Shown piece by piece: positions 45,982 to 55,050 of a stretch of 64,000 bases of DNA (the first letter of the stretch is position 1; every line of letters starts with the position of its first letter). A program made the position numbers and the translations under genes. The notes under the pieces were generated by a model. That model was not told the origin of the DNA. It worked only from the letters and a program-made list of their open reading frames with translations, and searched no databases. This stretch comes from Pseudoalteromonas luteoviolacea (GTDB taxonomy: Bacteria; Pseudomonadota; Gammaproteobacteria; Enterobacterales; Alteromonadaceae): the NCBI RefSeq assembly GCF_001750165.1, contig NZ_CP015412.1, forward strand, positions 1-64,000. Reading direction: 5' to 3'.

Positions 45982-46008
45982 AGCCACGCAATTGCGTGGC
46001 TTTTTTTA
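45982..46008 (+). terminator. Rho-independent terminator of ahpCF
   Basis: AGCCACGCAATTGCGTGGCT (45982-46001) is a perfect self-complementary palindrome whose end leads into TTTTTTT. A smaller AGCCGG/CCGGCT hairpin lies upstream at 45926-45942. Confidence 0.92.
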
Positions 46009-46166
46009 TAATTATCCTTGCCGAGTTACAATTAATATTTAATTTGTATTTGATTTATATTAATTAAATATCTAATTTTTTACATTTATGGTATTTAATT
46101 CTGATTGACGAAAAAATAGTGCTATGGAATGATCCTCTGCTAAATATGCAGGAATATTATTGAAAT

Positions 46167-48011
46167 ATGGATATAGTTAGGAAAAATTATCTATTCTTGG
46201 AAGATCTCCTTCCTCCTTATCTTTTCAAAAAAATTCAAGGCTTGAGTGAAAAAGAAATCAACGTTTTTCAACAGGAGTTTTATGGCTCAGAAGTGAGGCA
46301 GAGTTGTGAGAAACAGGTTTCATTGTTTCTACAACATCCTTCTCACTTACGTATGAATTTTACGACGATAGCGGGCAAAGACTATGCTCATCAGATCAGT
46401 ATCAATAACTTAAATGCTGCAGCAAAAGAGTTTGGTTGCCAACCAGCATCCAAACCGCAAAGAGGCACTTTGGTCGTATTGGGGATTGGGGCAGGTTTGC
46501 ATATTAGCAAGTTGTTACACACCATTGCATACAGTGATGTTGTGATAGTTGAGCCAAATGCAGAACAATTTGCAATGGCAAGTAAACATGTTGATTTAGT
46601 ACAAATTAAGCATGAGTGTGAAAAGAGAGGGGGCTCATTCAGCATTGTATGTACCGATAGCTATGAGTCATTCACAGATGCTTTCAAGCAGCTGATGATG
46701 AAAATTGGTTGTCATCTCATTGTCGATATAAGCCTGTATCGACATTATAGTAGCCCTGCATTTGATAGAATTTTTGAGTACTTTAAACAGTGGCGTAATA
46801 ATTTTGCCAGCATGTGGGGGTACTTAGAAGATGAATTAATGGGGTTAAAGCATAGCCTGACGAATAATCAAAATACAGGTATTAGGAATTACAATAATTT
46901 ATTAGGCCGCTTTAATGACTTGAATGCAGTGATCGTAGGTAATGGGCCGTCTTTAGATCGTAATATTGAGCATCTAAAGTTAATACACAATCAAGCTATT
47001 GTCGTGTCATGCGGCACTTCATTGAGTACGTTGTTGAAAGTTGGGATCATTCCAGATTTCCATATTGAAATGGAAAGAGTGCCAGAAACATACTATTTGA
47101 AAGAAAATGAGCTCAATGATCCGAGATTGAATAATACGACATTAATTACATTAAGTACTGTGTACCCAAAACTCATTGAGTGTTTTAAGCATCGAATTGT
47201 TTTTGCTAAAGGTAATGATTTAGGTGCTGAAATTTGTGGCGTCACTGATTGTTCGCTTCAGCCCCTCTATCATTGTAACCCTACGGTTACCAACATGGCT
47301 GTGGCAGCTTTTCAACGAATGGGTATTAAGCGGCTAATTCTACTCGGTTGTGATTATGGCTATATAGATCCATCTCAGCACCACAGTAAATTGTCTGGAT
47401 ATTTTGATCAGGCGAGTGATCTTTCTTTGGCGAAATTTGATGCAGAACTAAAAGTTCAAGGTAATTTAAGGGATTATGTCTATTCATCTCGTGTTTTCAA
47501 TGAAGCACGTATTGCGCAAGAGCGGCTCATTAAACTATACCCGTATTTAAAGGTGCTCAATGCGAGTGATGGCGCAATGATCCGAGGAACTGAGACGGTC
47601 ACTTTTGAAAACTTGTCATTTGAGCCAGTAAAAAAAGATGAAATTTTGCATAAGGTTATCACCTATAATAATGACATTAAAAATGTCGGCACGATAAGTT
47701 TAGGTGTCGTTCAGGATGCTGTGAAACATATGCAGAGGCTTCGTCATGACATTGTTGAGGCGTCGTCGACCGTCTCTATTTTAGATGTTATTAATCAATT
47801 TGTTTTTACATTATGTAGTAATCAAAACGATAAAATTAGCAAGCTATTACTTAGCGGTACATTAAAGTACATTGTTGCTACAATTTCTAGTCATATCAAT
47901 CATTTAAATCCTAGTTCTTGGTTGGGTTATGAGCATGTTGTTCGTAAGGAACTTGATTCTATGTGTGAACTAGTAATTGCTAAGCTATCACTCCAAAGCA
48001 ACGTAAATTAA
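46167..48011 (+). CDS. Maf/DUF115-family (MptE-like) glycosyltransferase
   Basis: The 614-residue protein has the two-part layout of motility accessory factors. The N-terminal Rossmann-like region (about 85-190) has GTLVVLGIGAGLHISKLL. The central DUF115 domain (about 230-420) has AVIVGNGPSLDRNI, VSCGTSLSTLLKVGI, PDFHIEMER and LILLGCDYGY. Maf proteins add nonulosonic acids or related sugars to Ser/Thr of flagellins. No flagellar or sugar biosynthesis genes lie nearby. The next gene, 9 bp downstream, encodes a Ser-containing repeat protein, which makes a dedicated glycosyltransferase-substrate pair plausible. It is cytoplasmic with no membrane segment. The start ATG has a weak ribosome-binding site. 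Confidence 0.82.
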   Translation: MDIVRKNYLFLEDLLPPYLFKKIQGLSEKEINVFQQEFYGSEVRQSCEKQVSLFLQHPSHLRMNFTTIAGKDYAHQISINNLNAAAKEFGCQPASKPQRGTLVVLGIGAGLHISKLLHTIAYSDVVIVEPNAEQFAMASKHVDLVQIKHECEKRGGSFSIVCTDSYESFTDAFKQLMMKIGCHLIVDISLYRHYSSPAFDRIFEYFKQWRNNFASMWGYLEDELMGLKHSLTNNQNTGIRNYNNLLGRFNDLNAVIVGNGPSLDRNIEHLKLIHNQAIVVSCGTSLSTLLKVGIIPDFHIEMERVPETYYLKENELNDPRLNNTTLITLSTVYPKLIECFKHRIVFAKGNDLGAEICGVTDCSLQPLYHCNPTVTNMAVAAFQRMGIKRLILLGCDYGYIDPSQHHSKLSGYFDQASDLSLAKFDAELKVQGNLRDYVYSSRVFNEARIAQERLIKLYPYLKVLNASDGAMIRGTETVTFENLSFEPVKKDEILHKVITYNNDIKNVGTISLGVVQDAVKHMQRLRHDIVEASSTVSILDVINQFVFTLCSNQNDKISKLLLSGTLKYIVATISSHINHLNPSSWLGYEHVVRKELDSMCELVIAKLSLQSNVN

Positions 48012-48020
48012 GGGAAACTA

Positions 48021-48995
48021 ATGAAGTTCAATATAAAAACGGTTCTACCAATTGCTTTAATAGCGGTCCACTCGGGAAAGACTATTGCACAAACTGTTGA
48101 GTACTTTAACTCGGAAGAGAAACCTGCACAAGTAAGTACAGGGTATCAAAATCAAGAGTTTAGTAGTCAATTTTATGCAGGCGACTCATTCGGTGCAGGT
48201 GACTCATTCGGTGCAGGCGACTCATTCGGTGCCGGCGACTCATTCGGTGCAGGCGACTCATTCGGTGCCGGCGACTCATTCGGTGCCGGCGACTCATTCG
48301 GTGCAGGTGACTCATTCGGTGCAGGCGACTCATTCGGTGCAGGCGACTCATTCGGTGCAGGCGATTCATTCGGTGCAGGCGACTCATTTGGTGCAGGCGA
48401 TTCATTCGGTGCAGGCGATTCATTCGGTGCCGGCGACTCATTTGGTGCGGGCGACTCATTTGGTGCAGGCGATTCATTCGGTGCAGGCGATTCATTCGGT
48501 GCGGGCGATTCATTCGGTGCGGGGGATACGAATGCGGCTAGGCCTGATGATTTTGTACCATTTCCGACAAATGAATTAAACCCAGTAGACGGTAATAGAA
48601 TGCACTTAGGTGTACTGTATATCGAAAAGCGTGACAATGGGTTTAGTGAGTTCCAGAATTATTATAAAGTGTGTGTGAAAGCTGGTAAGCGCCTTGTAGT
48701 TGTTTCGAACTCTAGGTATGACAGCATGTATAAAAACATAAACTTTATGGGTAAAGGTTCGTATAAAAAGAGCCCGTTGGGGAACAATGATTTTGCTCGA
48801 CTAAACCTAACTTTGCAGCACTATTATGAAGACAGAAAAGAGCGAATTTTCTTAGATCGAATAGATACCTCAGCCTACGAATTCCATGGACAGACGAAAC
48901 GTGGAAAAGAGGTTACAGGTCAAGTCAGAGCATATTTCCAAGGTGTAGATGCATATTTTTACGAAGGTTGTGATTCCCACTTAGGTAGTTACTAA
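48021..48995 (+). CDS. Exported protein with 19 GDSFGA repeats
   Basis: The 324-residue protein has a signal peptide (to about residue 23, TIAQ), a 30-residue linker and 19 perfect copies of the hexapeptide GDSFGA (about residues 54-167). A C-terminal domain of about 150 residues follows, with MHLGVLYIEKRDNGF and YFQGVDAYFYEGCDSHLG. I recognise neither part. Each repeat offers one Ser and one Asp, so the region could be a glycosylated stalk or an ion-binding coil. AAGGGAAAC precedes the ATG and the gene begins 9 bp after the Maf-type gene, so they form an operon. A terminator follows at 49007-49029. The C-terminal domain has two cysteines that may pair. Confidence 0.85.
   Translation: MKFNIKTVLPIALIAVHSGKTIAQTVEYFNSEEKPAQVSTGYQNQEFSSQFYAGDSFGAGDSFGAGDSFGAGDSFGAGDSFGAGDSFGAGDSFGAGDSFGAGDSFGAGDSFGAGDSFGAGDSFGAGDSFGAGDSFGAGDSFGAGDSFGAGDSFGAGDSFGAGDSFGAGDTNAARPDDFVPFPTNELNPVDGNRMHLGVLYIEKRDNGFSEFQNYYKVCVKAGKRLVVVSNSRYDSMYKNINFMGKGSYKKSPLGNNDFARLNLTLQHYYEDRKERIFLDRIDTSAYEFHGQTKRGKEVTGQVRAYFQGVDAYFYEGCDSHLGSY
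48180..48521 (+). repeat. 19 tandem 18-bp repeats encoding GDSFGA
   Basis: Nineteen contiguous 18-bp units of consensus GGCGACTCATTCGGTGCA run without interruption, followed by a diverged GGGGATACG. Variation among units is confined to third codon positions (GGC/GGT, GAC/GAT, TTC/TTT, GCA/GCC/GCG), so the peptide is identical in every unit. GAT, TTT and GCG variants cluster in the 3' half. Long antisense frames across the array are artefacts of its stop-free periodicity. Confidence 0.97.
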
Positions 48996-49006
48996 CTCGC
49001 TGTATA

Positions 49007-49029
49007 TCAGGGGCCAATTAGGCCCCTGA
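49007..49029. terminator. Terminator between repeat-protein and DM13 genes
   Basis: TCAGGGGCC (49007-49015) and GGCCCCTGA (49021-49029) form a perfect 9-bp stem with an AATTA loop between two convergent genes. It probably serves both. Confidence 0.75.
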
Positions 49030-49051
49030 ACACAGCTATATAGTCCTTTGC

Positions 49052-49519
49052 TTACTGATACTTTCCTGCAGTTATGAACTCGCCAAAAGTTTCACACCAG
49101 ACCACAATGGTCGTAAACTTATCTATATCAATGCCACTTGGCACATCGACAATAAAGCCATTAAAGCTCGACACCATGCTGACAAACTGCATATTATTTT
49201 TATGTTGCTCAAACTCAGTTTCATCTTCGACGAACGTTGGTGATAGGTATAACCGATAGTCAGGACCTGGCGCTAGCCTTCCTTCAAACCCGATAGTTCT
49301 ATCCCCTATAAATACATTGCCTTCACCAAAATGCAAAAAGTCTGAGCCTTTTAGGTTTTTGTTAAACATGGCTGTGAACTTTGCCTGGTTGGCCACAGTT
49401 GAGAGCGCAGTCTGTGTGGGGGCCGGTGGGGCCATCATGATGGGTAAAGAGTAAACTCCCAGTGCAAATCCGGCACAAAAAATAAACACAGTAAACAAAA
49501 CTTTAAACAAAAATCGCAT
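49052..49519 (-). CDS. DM13-domain protein
   Basis: The 155-residue protein has an N-terminal hydrophobic segment (residues 5-28) that is either a signal peptide or a membrane anchor. A DM13 domain follows at about 45-155, with KGSDFLHFGEGNVFIGD, GRLAPGPDYRLYLSP, VDVPSGIDIDKF and the conserved VVWCETFGEFITA with its single Cys. DM13 is found in animal and bacterial extracytoplasmic proteins and has been proposed to work in redox or electron transfer. It faces the periplasm if anchored. It is convergent with the repeat-protein gene and divergent from the chitin cluster. Confidence 0.88.
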   Translation of the reverse strand: MRFLFKVLFTVFIFCAGFALGVYSLPIMMAPPAPTQTALSTVANQAKFTAMFNKNLKGSDFLHFGEGNVFIGDRTIGFEGRLAPGPDYRLYLSPTFVEDETEFEQHKNNMQFVSMVSSFNGFIVDVPSGIDIDKFTTIVVWCETFGEFITAGKYQ

Positions 49520-49940
49520 CTTATATATGCTCTAGTAAATGAATGTAACTTAACCTTAGCTTGACCACTCTAGGAGTCAAACAGTTGTATGTTTTATTTG
49601 TGTTAACTTAATTGTTAAGGAAAAAATATTCCAAAAAAATGTGTTTTGTAATGATAAGTGATGATTGACATTTGGGGGTGAGGTTGGAGTGGCAAATACA
49701 AATTGAAGGTGCTTAATTAATTGTTTGAAAATACTAAAGTATTCTTTTTTAATTGTAATTGTTTCTTTTTTTATTTCTATTCATCAAATCTCAACGTACC
49801 GATTAGGTTACTTATGATACAAATAAAAGTATTAGTTTTGTATTTTTTAATAATAAAAATGGTTTATGTTCTGGTTTGTCCTCAGTATATTGTAAATAAA
49901 AGTAAACAAAATTGATGTTAATTTGATTAACATTTATTGC

Positions 49941-49976
49941 TGGTTGTTTGTTGTTTATTTATCAACAAAGCAACCA
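49941..49976 (+). promoter_or_regulatory. Inverted repeat upstream of the chitinase cluster
   Basis: TGGTTGTTTGTTG (49941-49953) pairs with CAACAAA-G-CAACCA (49963-49976), a 13-bp stem with one bulged G and a 9-base AT loop. It lies about 200 bp upstream of the chitinase start. It could be an operator or a structured leader element. Confidence 0.5.
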
Positions 49977-50107
49977 ATATCAATATGTTACGTAATTCAT
50001 TCTTTTGTCTAAATTTACCTTTTTTCTGGTTCTTTGGTTTGCGTTTTTTAATTTTGACTAATCCCTTGTGGTGGCTTTTTGGATCGGTACAATCTCCGCT
50101 GCTCAGT

Positions 50108-50140
50108 ATTACATTAGGTAAATATGTTACTTAATGTAAT
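50108..50140 (+). promoter_or_regulatory. Large inverted repeat just upstream of the chitinase start
   Basis: ATTACATTAGGTAA (50108-50121) and TTACTTAATGTAAT (50127-50140) form a 14-bp stem with one G-T wobble and an ATATG loop, ending 38 bp before the chitinase ATG. The symmetry suits either a dimeric regulator site or a leader hairpin. Confidence 0.55.
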
Positions 50141-50178
50141 TTAATAAACAAAAATCATACAAATTAGGAAATAATCAA

Positions 50179-53100
50179 ATGAGCGTGTCAAAATCCTCAA
50201 ATAAGGTACTGAAGCTTAGTGCCATAACTATGGGTTTGATCAGTGCATCGGCTTTTGCCGAGGTAAACTGTGACAGCCTAGCTAATTGGGAAGCAGGCAA
50301 AATTTATGTTGGCGGCAATCAGGTGCAACAAGATAACGTTGCATATAAGGCAAATTGGTGGAACCGTTCTTCACCAAAGCTAAAATCTGGTCAATGGCAA
50401 GAATGGACGAAGCTAGGTGAATGCAGCAGTGCAGAGCCAGTCAACCAAGCCCCTTCAATCAAATTACTTAAGCCAATCGCGGATATTACCGTGGCTGAAA
50501 ATGAAGAAGTAATCATTGATTTTTCAGCCAACGATAGTGACGGTGAAGTGAAGCATGTTGCGGTATACCACAACGATGTATTGGTCAAGGTGTTGAGTCA
50601 GGCGCCATACACTTTTTCTTGGCAAGCGAAGCAGGGCAAGCATGAATTCCACGGTGTTGCCTTAGATGACGATGGTGCGACGGCAAAATCTGTCAGTCGA
50701 AAAGTGACGGTTGAAGCGTTGCCGCCTAAAGATCAAAATACAGCACCGATTGCACGCTTAGCTGCGCAATTGCCAAGTGAACTAGAAGTCGGTAGCCAGA
50801 TAGTATTCACTTTGATTGCAAATGATAAAGAGTCAGATAGTTTGACTCAATCACTCTCTGTGAATGGCATCGATTTAGTAAGCACATCACAAAATGAGTT
50901 TGAATATACATGGACAGCCACTGCAACAGGTCCACAGACATTTGTCTTAGTCGCTAAAGATGAACACGGACTAGAATCGGAAAAAGTCAGCCGAACTTTT
51001 ACGGTGAAAGTGAAAGATGATGGCCAAAGTTCACATGACGATTGTCGCCCTGCTGGCTTATACCAAACGCCTGGTGTAACGCCGTCTTACTGTGATATCT
51101 ATGACAGTGAAGGACGTGAAAAAATGGGCGCCGACCACCCAAGACGTGTGATTGGTTACTTCACAAGTTGGCGCCACGGTAAAAACGATCAACCTAGCTA
51201 CCTTGTTAAAGACATTCCATGGGACAAGATCACGCATATCAATTACGCGTTTGCACACGTCAATGATAAAAATGAAATAAGCATTGGTAACCCGAATGCA
51301 GACGGTAATGCGGCCACTAATATGACTTGGCCGGGTATTGCTGGTGCTGAAATGGATCCTAGCTTGCCGTACAAAGGGCATTTCAACCTGCTGAATAAAT
51401 ACAAAAAGCAATATCCACACGTGAAAACCATGATCTCGGTTGGTGGCTGGGCTGAAACTGGCGGCTATTTCGACGAAACTGGTAAGCGAGTTAATAACGG
51501 TGGTTTCTACACAATGACCACTAATGCCGATGGCAGTGTTAACCATGCTGGTATTGCACAGTTTGTTAAAAGCTCAGTTGAGTTCTTGAGAACCTATGGT
51601 TTTGATGGCCTAGACGTTGATTATGAATACCCATCATCAATGAAAGACTCAGGTCACCCAGAAGATTTTCCTGTGAGTAATGCAAGACGTGCAGGGCTGA
51701 ATAAATCATATCAAGTACTGATGAAAGAATTACGTGAAGCGCTTGATAAAGCAGGTGAGCAAGACGATAAACACTATATGTTGACCATTGCTTCTCCGTC
51801 ATCAGGCTATTTATTACGCGGCATGGAAACCTTCCAAACTGCACAATATCTAGACTTCGTAAATATTATGTCTTACGACTTGCACGGTGCGTGGAACGAT
51901 CATGTTGGTCATAATGCGCCGCTTTACGATACGGGTAAAGACACAGAGCTTAAGGTGTGGAATGTATACGGCACTAAAGAGTTCGGTGGCATTGGTTATT
52001 TGAATACCGACTGGGCGGTGAACTATTTCCGCGGTGCATTGCCAGCGGGACGTATCAACATTGGTATTCCATATTACACTCGTGGTTTCAAAGACGTACG
52101 CGGTGGTGAAAATGGTTTGTGGGGTCGTGCACCTTTGCCAAATCAAAGCGACTGTCCAAAAGGCACAGGCATTGGTGAGAAGAACAAGTGTGGTAACGGC
52201 GCAATTGGTATTGATAACCTGTGGCATGACATCGAAAACGGTCAAGAAGTGGCTGCCGGCTCCAACCCGCTTTGGCATGCTAAAAACCTTGAGCATGGGA
52301 TCAATCCAAGTTACTTAGAAGTTTATGGCTTAACACCGGAAACTGATGCAGATGATGTACTGCGCGGTGACTATGTACGTCATTACGATGACGTTGCTGT
52401 AGCTCCTTGGCTGTATAACGCCGAGAAAAAAGTATTCTTATCAATGGAAGACACAGAGTCTATGAAAACCAAATTAGACTATGTCGTTGATAAAGGACTA
52501 GGCGGTGTTATGTTCTGGGAGCTTGCTGGTGACTTCGATTATCACGCAGATAAAGGCGAGTACTTCATGGGCTCAACAATGACAGCGCTGGCATACAACA
52601 CATTCAATCAAAGTGGTGTTGCTTATGACAATCATGTTGGTGATAGTGCATTTACAGTACCCACCGAAGCGGTTGATATTGCATTTGCAGCGAAAGACTT
52701 CCCGGTGGGTGACCAAAACTACCCAATTCGTCCAACCTTTGCCTTTACTAATAACTCTGAGATAGACCTGACTGGTGCAACGATTACGTTCAACGTACCC
52801 ACTTCTACCTCTGCTATTTTCAAGTCAAATTGGAATGCACGTAAAAAACTGGGTATGCGTGTAGAGCATGATGCGTCGAATTCTGCTGGCAATAACATCG
52901 GTGGTTTTGAAAATGAATTCCATCGTTTTTCAATTACGTTCAAAAATGAGTGGGGCGGTCAGCTTGAATCTTTTGCTCCAGGTGAGACTGTTAACGCGCA
53001 GGTTATGTATTACATGCCTATCACCGGTCCTGTGAACTTTGTCGTTGAAAAAGACGGTAAGCAGTACGCATTTGCCTCTGAATATCCTGAACTTCCAGTT

Positions 53101-53349
53101 GCTAAAAAACACGTACCAAACCCAGGAGATGGCGATAAAAATCCACCAAATGGGCAGCAGTGTGAAGGCGTGAAAATTGAAAATATCAACACGTATCCCA
53201 ACTGGCCTCGCACCAATTGGGCAGGTGATCCAAGTCATGCTGTCGGCGGCGACATGATGATCCACAACGGCGCTGTTTACAAAGCCAAATGGTGGACAAA
53301 TGGTACACCAAGTAACGGTGGCGCATGGCAGAAAGTGTGTAGCCTGTAA
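50179..53349 (+). CDS. Secreted multidomain GH18 chitinase
   Basis: The 1056-residue enzyme has a signal peptide (to about residue 28) and an N-terminal CBM5/12-like chitin-binding domain (about 30-82, VAYKANWWNR). Two Ig/PKD-like modules follow (about 90-180 and 190-275), then a GH18 catalytic domain (about 310-800). The catalytic motif is FDGLDVDYEYP with the proton donor Glu483. A beta-sandwich module follows (about 830-980), and a C-terminal CBM5/12 (about 1005-1056, YKAKWWTNG). It hydrolyses chitin outside the cell, probably as an endochitinase of the ChiC/ChiD-like branch. It is the first gene of the chitin cluster. AGGAAAT precedes the ATG, and the LPMO gene starts 66 bp downstream. 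Confidence 0.95.
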   Translation: MSVSKSSNKVLKLSAITMGLISASAFAEVNCDSLANWEAGKIYVGGNQVQQDNVAYKANWWNRSSPKLKSGQWQEWTKLGECSSAEPVNQAPSIKLLKPIADITVAENEEVIIDFSANDSDGEVKHVAVYHNDVLVKVLSQAPYTFSWQAKQGKHEFHGVALDDDGATAKSVSRKVTVEALPPKDQNTAPIARLAAQLPSELEVGSQIVFTLIANDKESDSLTQSLSVNGIDLVSTSQNEFEYTWTATATGPQTFVLVAKDEHGLESEKVSRTFTVKVKDDGQSSHDDCRPAGLYQTPGVTPSYCDIYDSEGREKMGADHPRRVIGYFTSWRHGKNDQPSYLVKDIPWDKITHINYAFAHVNDKNEISIGNPNADGNAATNMTWPGIAGAEMDPSLPYKGHFNLLNKYKKQYPHVKTMISVGGWAETGGYFDETGKRVNNGGFYTMTTNADGSVNHAGIAQFVKSSVEFLRTYGFDGLDVDYEYPSSMKDSGHPEDFPVSNARRAGLNKSYQVLMKELREALDKAGEQDDKHYMLTIASPSSGYLLRGMETFQTAQYLDFVNIMSYDLHGAWNDHVGHNAPLYDTGKDTELKVWNVYGTKEFGGIGYLNTDWAVNYFRGALPAGRINIGIPYYTRGFKDVRGGENGLWGRAPLPNQSDCPKGTGIGEKNKCGNGAIGIDNLWHDIENGQEVAAGSNPLWHAKNLEHGINPSYLEVYGLTPETDADDVLRGDYVRHYDDVAVAPWLYNAEKKVFLSMEDTESMKTKLDYVVDKGLGGVMFWELAGDFDYHADKGEYFMGSTMTALAYNTFNQSGVAYDNHVGDSAFTVPTEAVDIAFAAKDFPVGDQNYPIRPTFAFTNNSEIDLTGATITFNVPTSTSAIFKSNWNARKKLGMRVEHDASNSAGNNIGGFENEFHRFSITFKNEWGGQLESFAPGETVNAQVMYYMPITGPVNFVVEKDGKQYAFASEYPELPVAKKHVPNPGDGDKNPPNGQQCEGVKIENINTYPNWPRTNWAGDPSHAVGGDMMIHNGAVYKAKWWTNGTPSNGGAWQKVCSL

Positions 53350-53415
53350 CGGTCATTTTTATTCCCAACCGGAGTGATCTGCGGATCACTCTTACAATCA
53401 ATAAATGAGAAAACT

Positions 53416-55026
53416 ATGAGACAACAAGTAACCTTATGCGCGCTGGGCGTAGCCATAGGTGTGGGCGTCATTGGTAAAGTGAACGCGCATGGCTATATGG
53501 ACTTCCCTAAAGCGAGGCAAGCAATCTGTCAGGAGCAAGGTGGATTTTGGTGGCCAAAAGATGGCTCAAAAATCCCTAATGCCGCATGTCGTGCTGCATA
53601 TGTGAAGTCAGAACACGTGCAATTTATTCAAAAGCATGAGTTTGCAGCAAATACAGCAGATTTTCGTAACCAAGCAGCTGTGGAAGCAAACATCCCAGAT
53701 GGCACCTTATGTGGCGCAGGCGATAGCCAAAAAGCGGGAATGAACATTCCGTCAACGCAATGGCAGGCAACGGAGATAACACCGAACGCCAATGGCAAAG
53801 TGAAAATTCGCTACCGTGCAACGACACCACATAACCCAAGTTTTTGGCAGTTTTATTTAACTAAGCCGGGTACTGATTTTAAGCAAAAACCACTTGCTTG
53901 GCATGACTTAGAGCTGGTTCAAGAGCATGGCAATATTGCATTTTTCATGGCACCAGATGGCAAGCGCTATTACGAGATGGAAGTTGCGATCCCAGAAAAG
54001 TTCTCAGGTGACGCGATTTTATACAGTCGTTGGCAGCGTGATGATGTGGTGGGTGAAGGCTTTTATAACTGTAGCGATGTGACAATTGTGCGTGACAGTG
54101 AGCCAACGCCGACGCCAGATACTTGGTTCCCAGTTGACTATTTTGTTAAGCAAGGTCAAGAGGCAAGTGCAGGAGACACGGTGTGGGTCAGAGTATTCAA
54201 CGGTAACGGCAATGAGCTTATTCAAGAACGATTTGATGTCACTTCGGCCAACGAAACACAGTGGCACAGTCAGTTTGCATTAAATCTCAGCACACAATTT
54301 GCTGACATTGTGCGCATTGGTGTGAAAGACAGCTTGGGTAATATTGAATTTAACACAGAGGCGGTTTCGAGCAACCAAGTCTTTTTATCAGATAAGTCAT
54401 ATAGCTACAACTTATCGGTGATCTCAAAGCCGAAAAATACCGCACCAACAGTGCACACGCCAGCCCCCATCACCATTGATGAGGAGCAGAGTAAGCACTT
54501 GCATGTCCATGCATTTGATGATGAGCAGCCAACCCTCAATTTTGATTGGCAGCTACCAAGTGCGCTGAGCTTCACCGGTTCTGGCTCAACCATCACGATT
54601 ACGGCACCCAAAGTGGACGCTGATACGCGTTTTGACGGCAAAGTGACCGTGTCAGATGGCAGTTTAAGCAAAACAGTACCACTGGTTGTGAATGTTAAAA
54701 ACATAGATACCGACCCAGGTACACCCGATAAGCCAACAGGTGATACTTGGGAGCCCAGCAAAATCTACACAGCTGGTGATACTGCGGTTTATCAAGGCAA
54801 AACTTACCGTGCTAAATGGTGGGTGCGCGGCCAACTACCAACGTCCAGCCATGCATGGGAATTAGTGCCAAGTGGTGATGATTCAAATGGAGGCAATACA
54901 TCCTGGCAGTCAAGCAAAGCCTATCGTGGTGGTGAAATCGTGACTTTTAACGGTGTGCGTTATCAAGCTCGTTGGTGGACGCGTAATCAGCAACCTGACC
55001 AACATTCCGTTTGGAAAAAACTATAA
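53416..55026 (+). CDS. AA10 lytic polysaccharide monooxygenase, GbpA-like
   Basis: The protein is 536 residues from the ATG at 53416, which is chosen because signal cleavage then leaves His25 (NA|HGYMDFP) as the new N-terminus. The copper histidine brace is His25 and His139 (TTPHNPSFWQF). The AA10 domain covers about 25-215. It is followed by a GbpA-like module (about 225-330), a cadherin/PKD-like module (about 340-435) and two CBM5/12 domains (about 443-490 and 496-536; YRAKWWVRG and YQARWWTRN). It oxidatively cuts crystalline chitin using copper and a peroxide or oxygen co-substrate. It sits between two chitinases, the recognised synergistic arrangement. Confidence 0.95.
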   Translation: MRQQVTLCALGVAIGVGVIGKVNAHGYMDFPKARQAICQEQGGFWWPKDGSKIPNAACRAAYVKSEHVQFIQKHEFAANTADFRNQAAVEANIPDGTLCGAGDSQKAGMNIPSTQWQATEITPNANGKVKIRYRATTPHNPSFWQFYLTKPGTDFKQKPLAWHDLELVQEHGNIAFFMAPDGKRYYEMEVAIPEKFSGDAILYSRWQRDDVVGEGFYNCSDVTIVRDSEPTPTPDTWFPVDYFVKQGQEASAGDTVWVRVFNGNGNELIQERFDVTSANETQWHSQFALNLSTQFADIVRIGVKDSLGNIEFNTEAVSSNQVFLSDKSYSYNLSVISKPKNTAPTVHTPAPITIDEEQSKHLHVHAFDDEQPTLNFDWQLPSALSFTGSGSTITITAPKVDADTRFDGKVTVSDGSLSKTVPLVVNVKNIDTDPGTPDKPTGDTWEPSKIYTAGDTAVYQGKTYRAKWWVRGQLPTSSHAWELVPSGDDSNGGNTSWQSSKAYRGGEIVTFNGVRYQARWWTRNQQPDQHSVWKKL

Positions 55027-55050
55027 AAATATCATAGAGGTAATTCAAAA

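Larger units (their letters stand above)
49520..50178. other. Long AT-rich control region of the chitin cluster
   Basis: This 659-bp region lies between the divergent DM13 and chitinase genes. It is very AT-rich and contains two large inverted repeats (49941-49976 and 50108-50140), annotated separately. Short open frames at 49721-49915 and 49937-50134 have no ribosome-binding site and low-complexity, Phe-rich content, so I treat them as non-coding. The region is a natural place for chitin-responsive control. Confidence 0.6.

Noticed and set aside
48180..48521. CRISPR-like or minisatellite interpretation of the repeat array
   Set aside because: The units are contiguous with no spacers and variation follows codon third positions, so the array is coding.
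48160..48637. Long antisense and alternate-frame ORFs across the repeat array
   Set aside because: They arise because an 18-bp stop-free repeat stays open in several frames. They have no ribosome-binding site or sensible domain, and the plus-strand frame has a signal peptide and synonymous-only variation.
49721..50134. Two small ORFs in the chitin cluster control region
   Set aside because: They have no ribosome-binding sites, a low-complexity Phe/Leu/Val composition caused by AT-richness, and overlap the inverted repeats.
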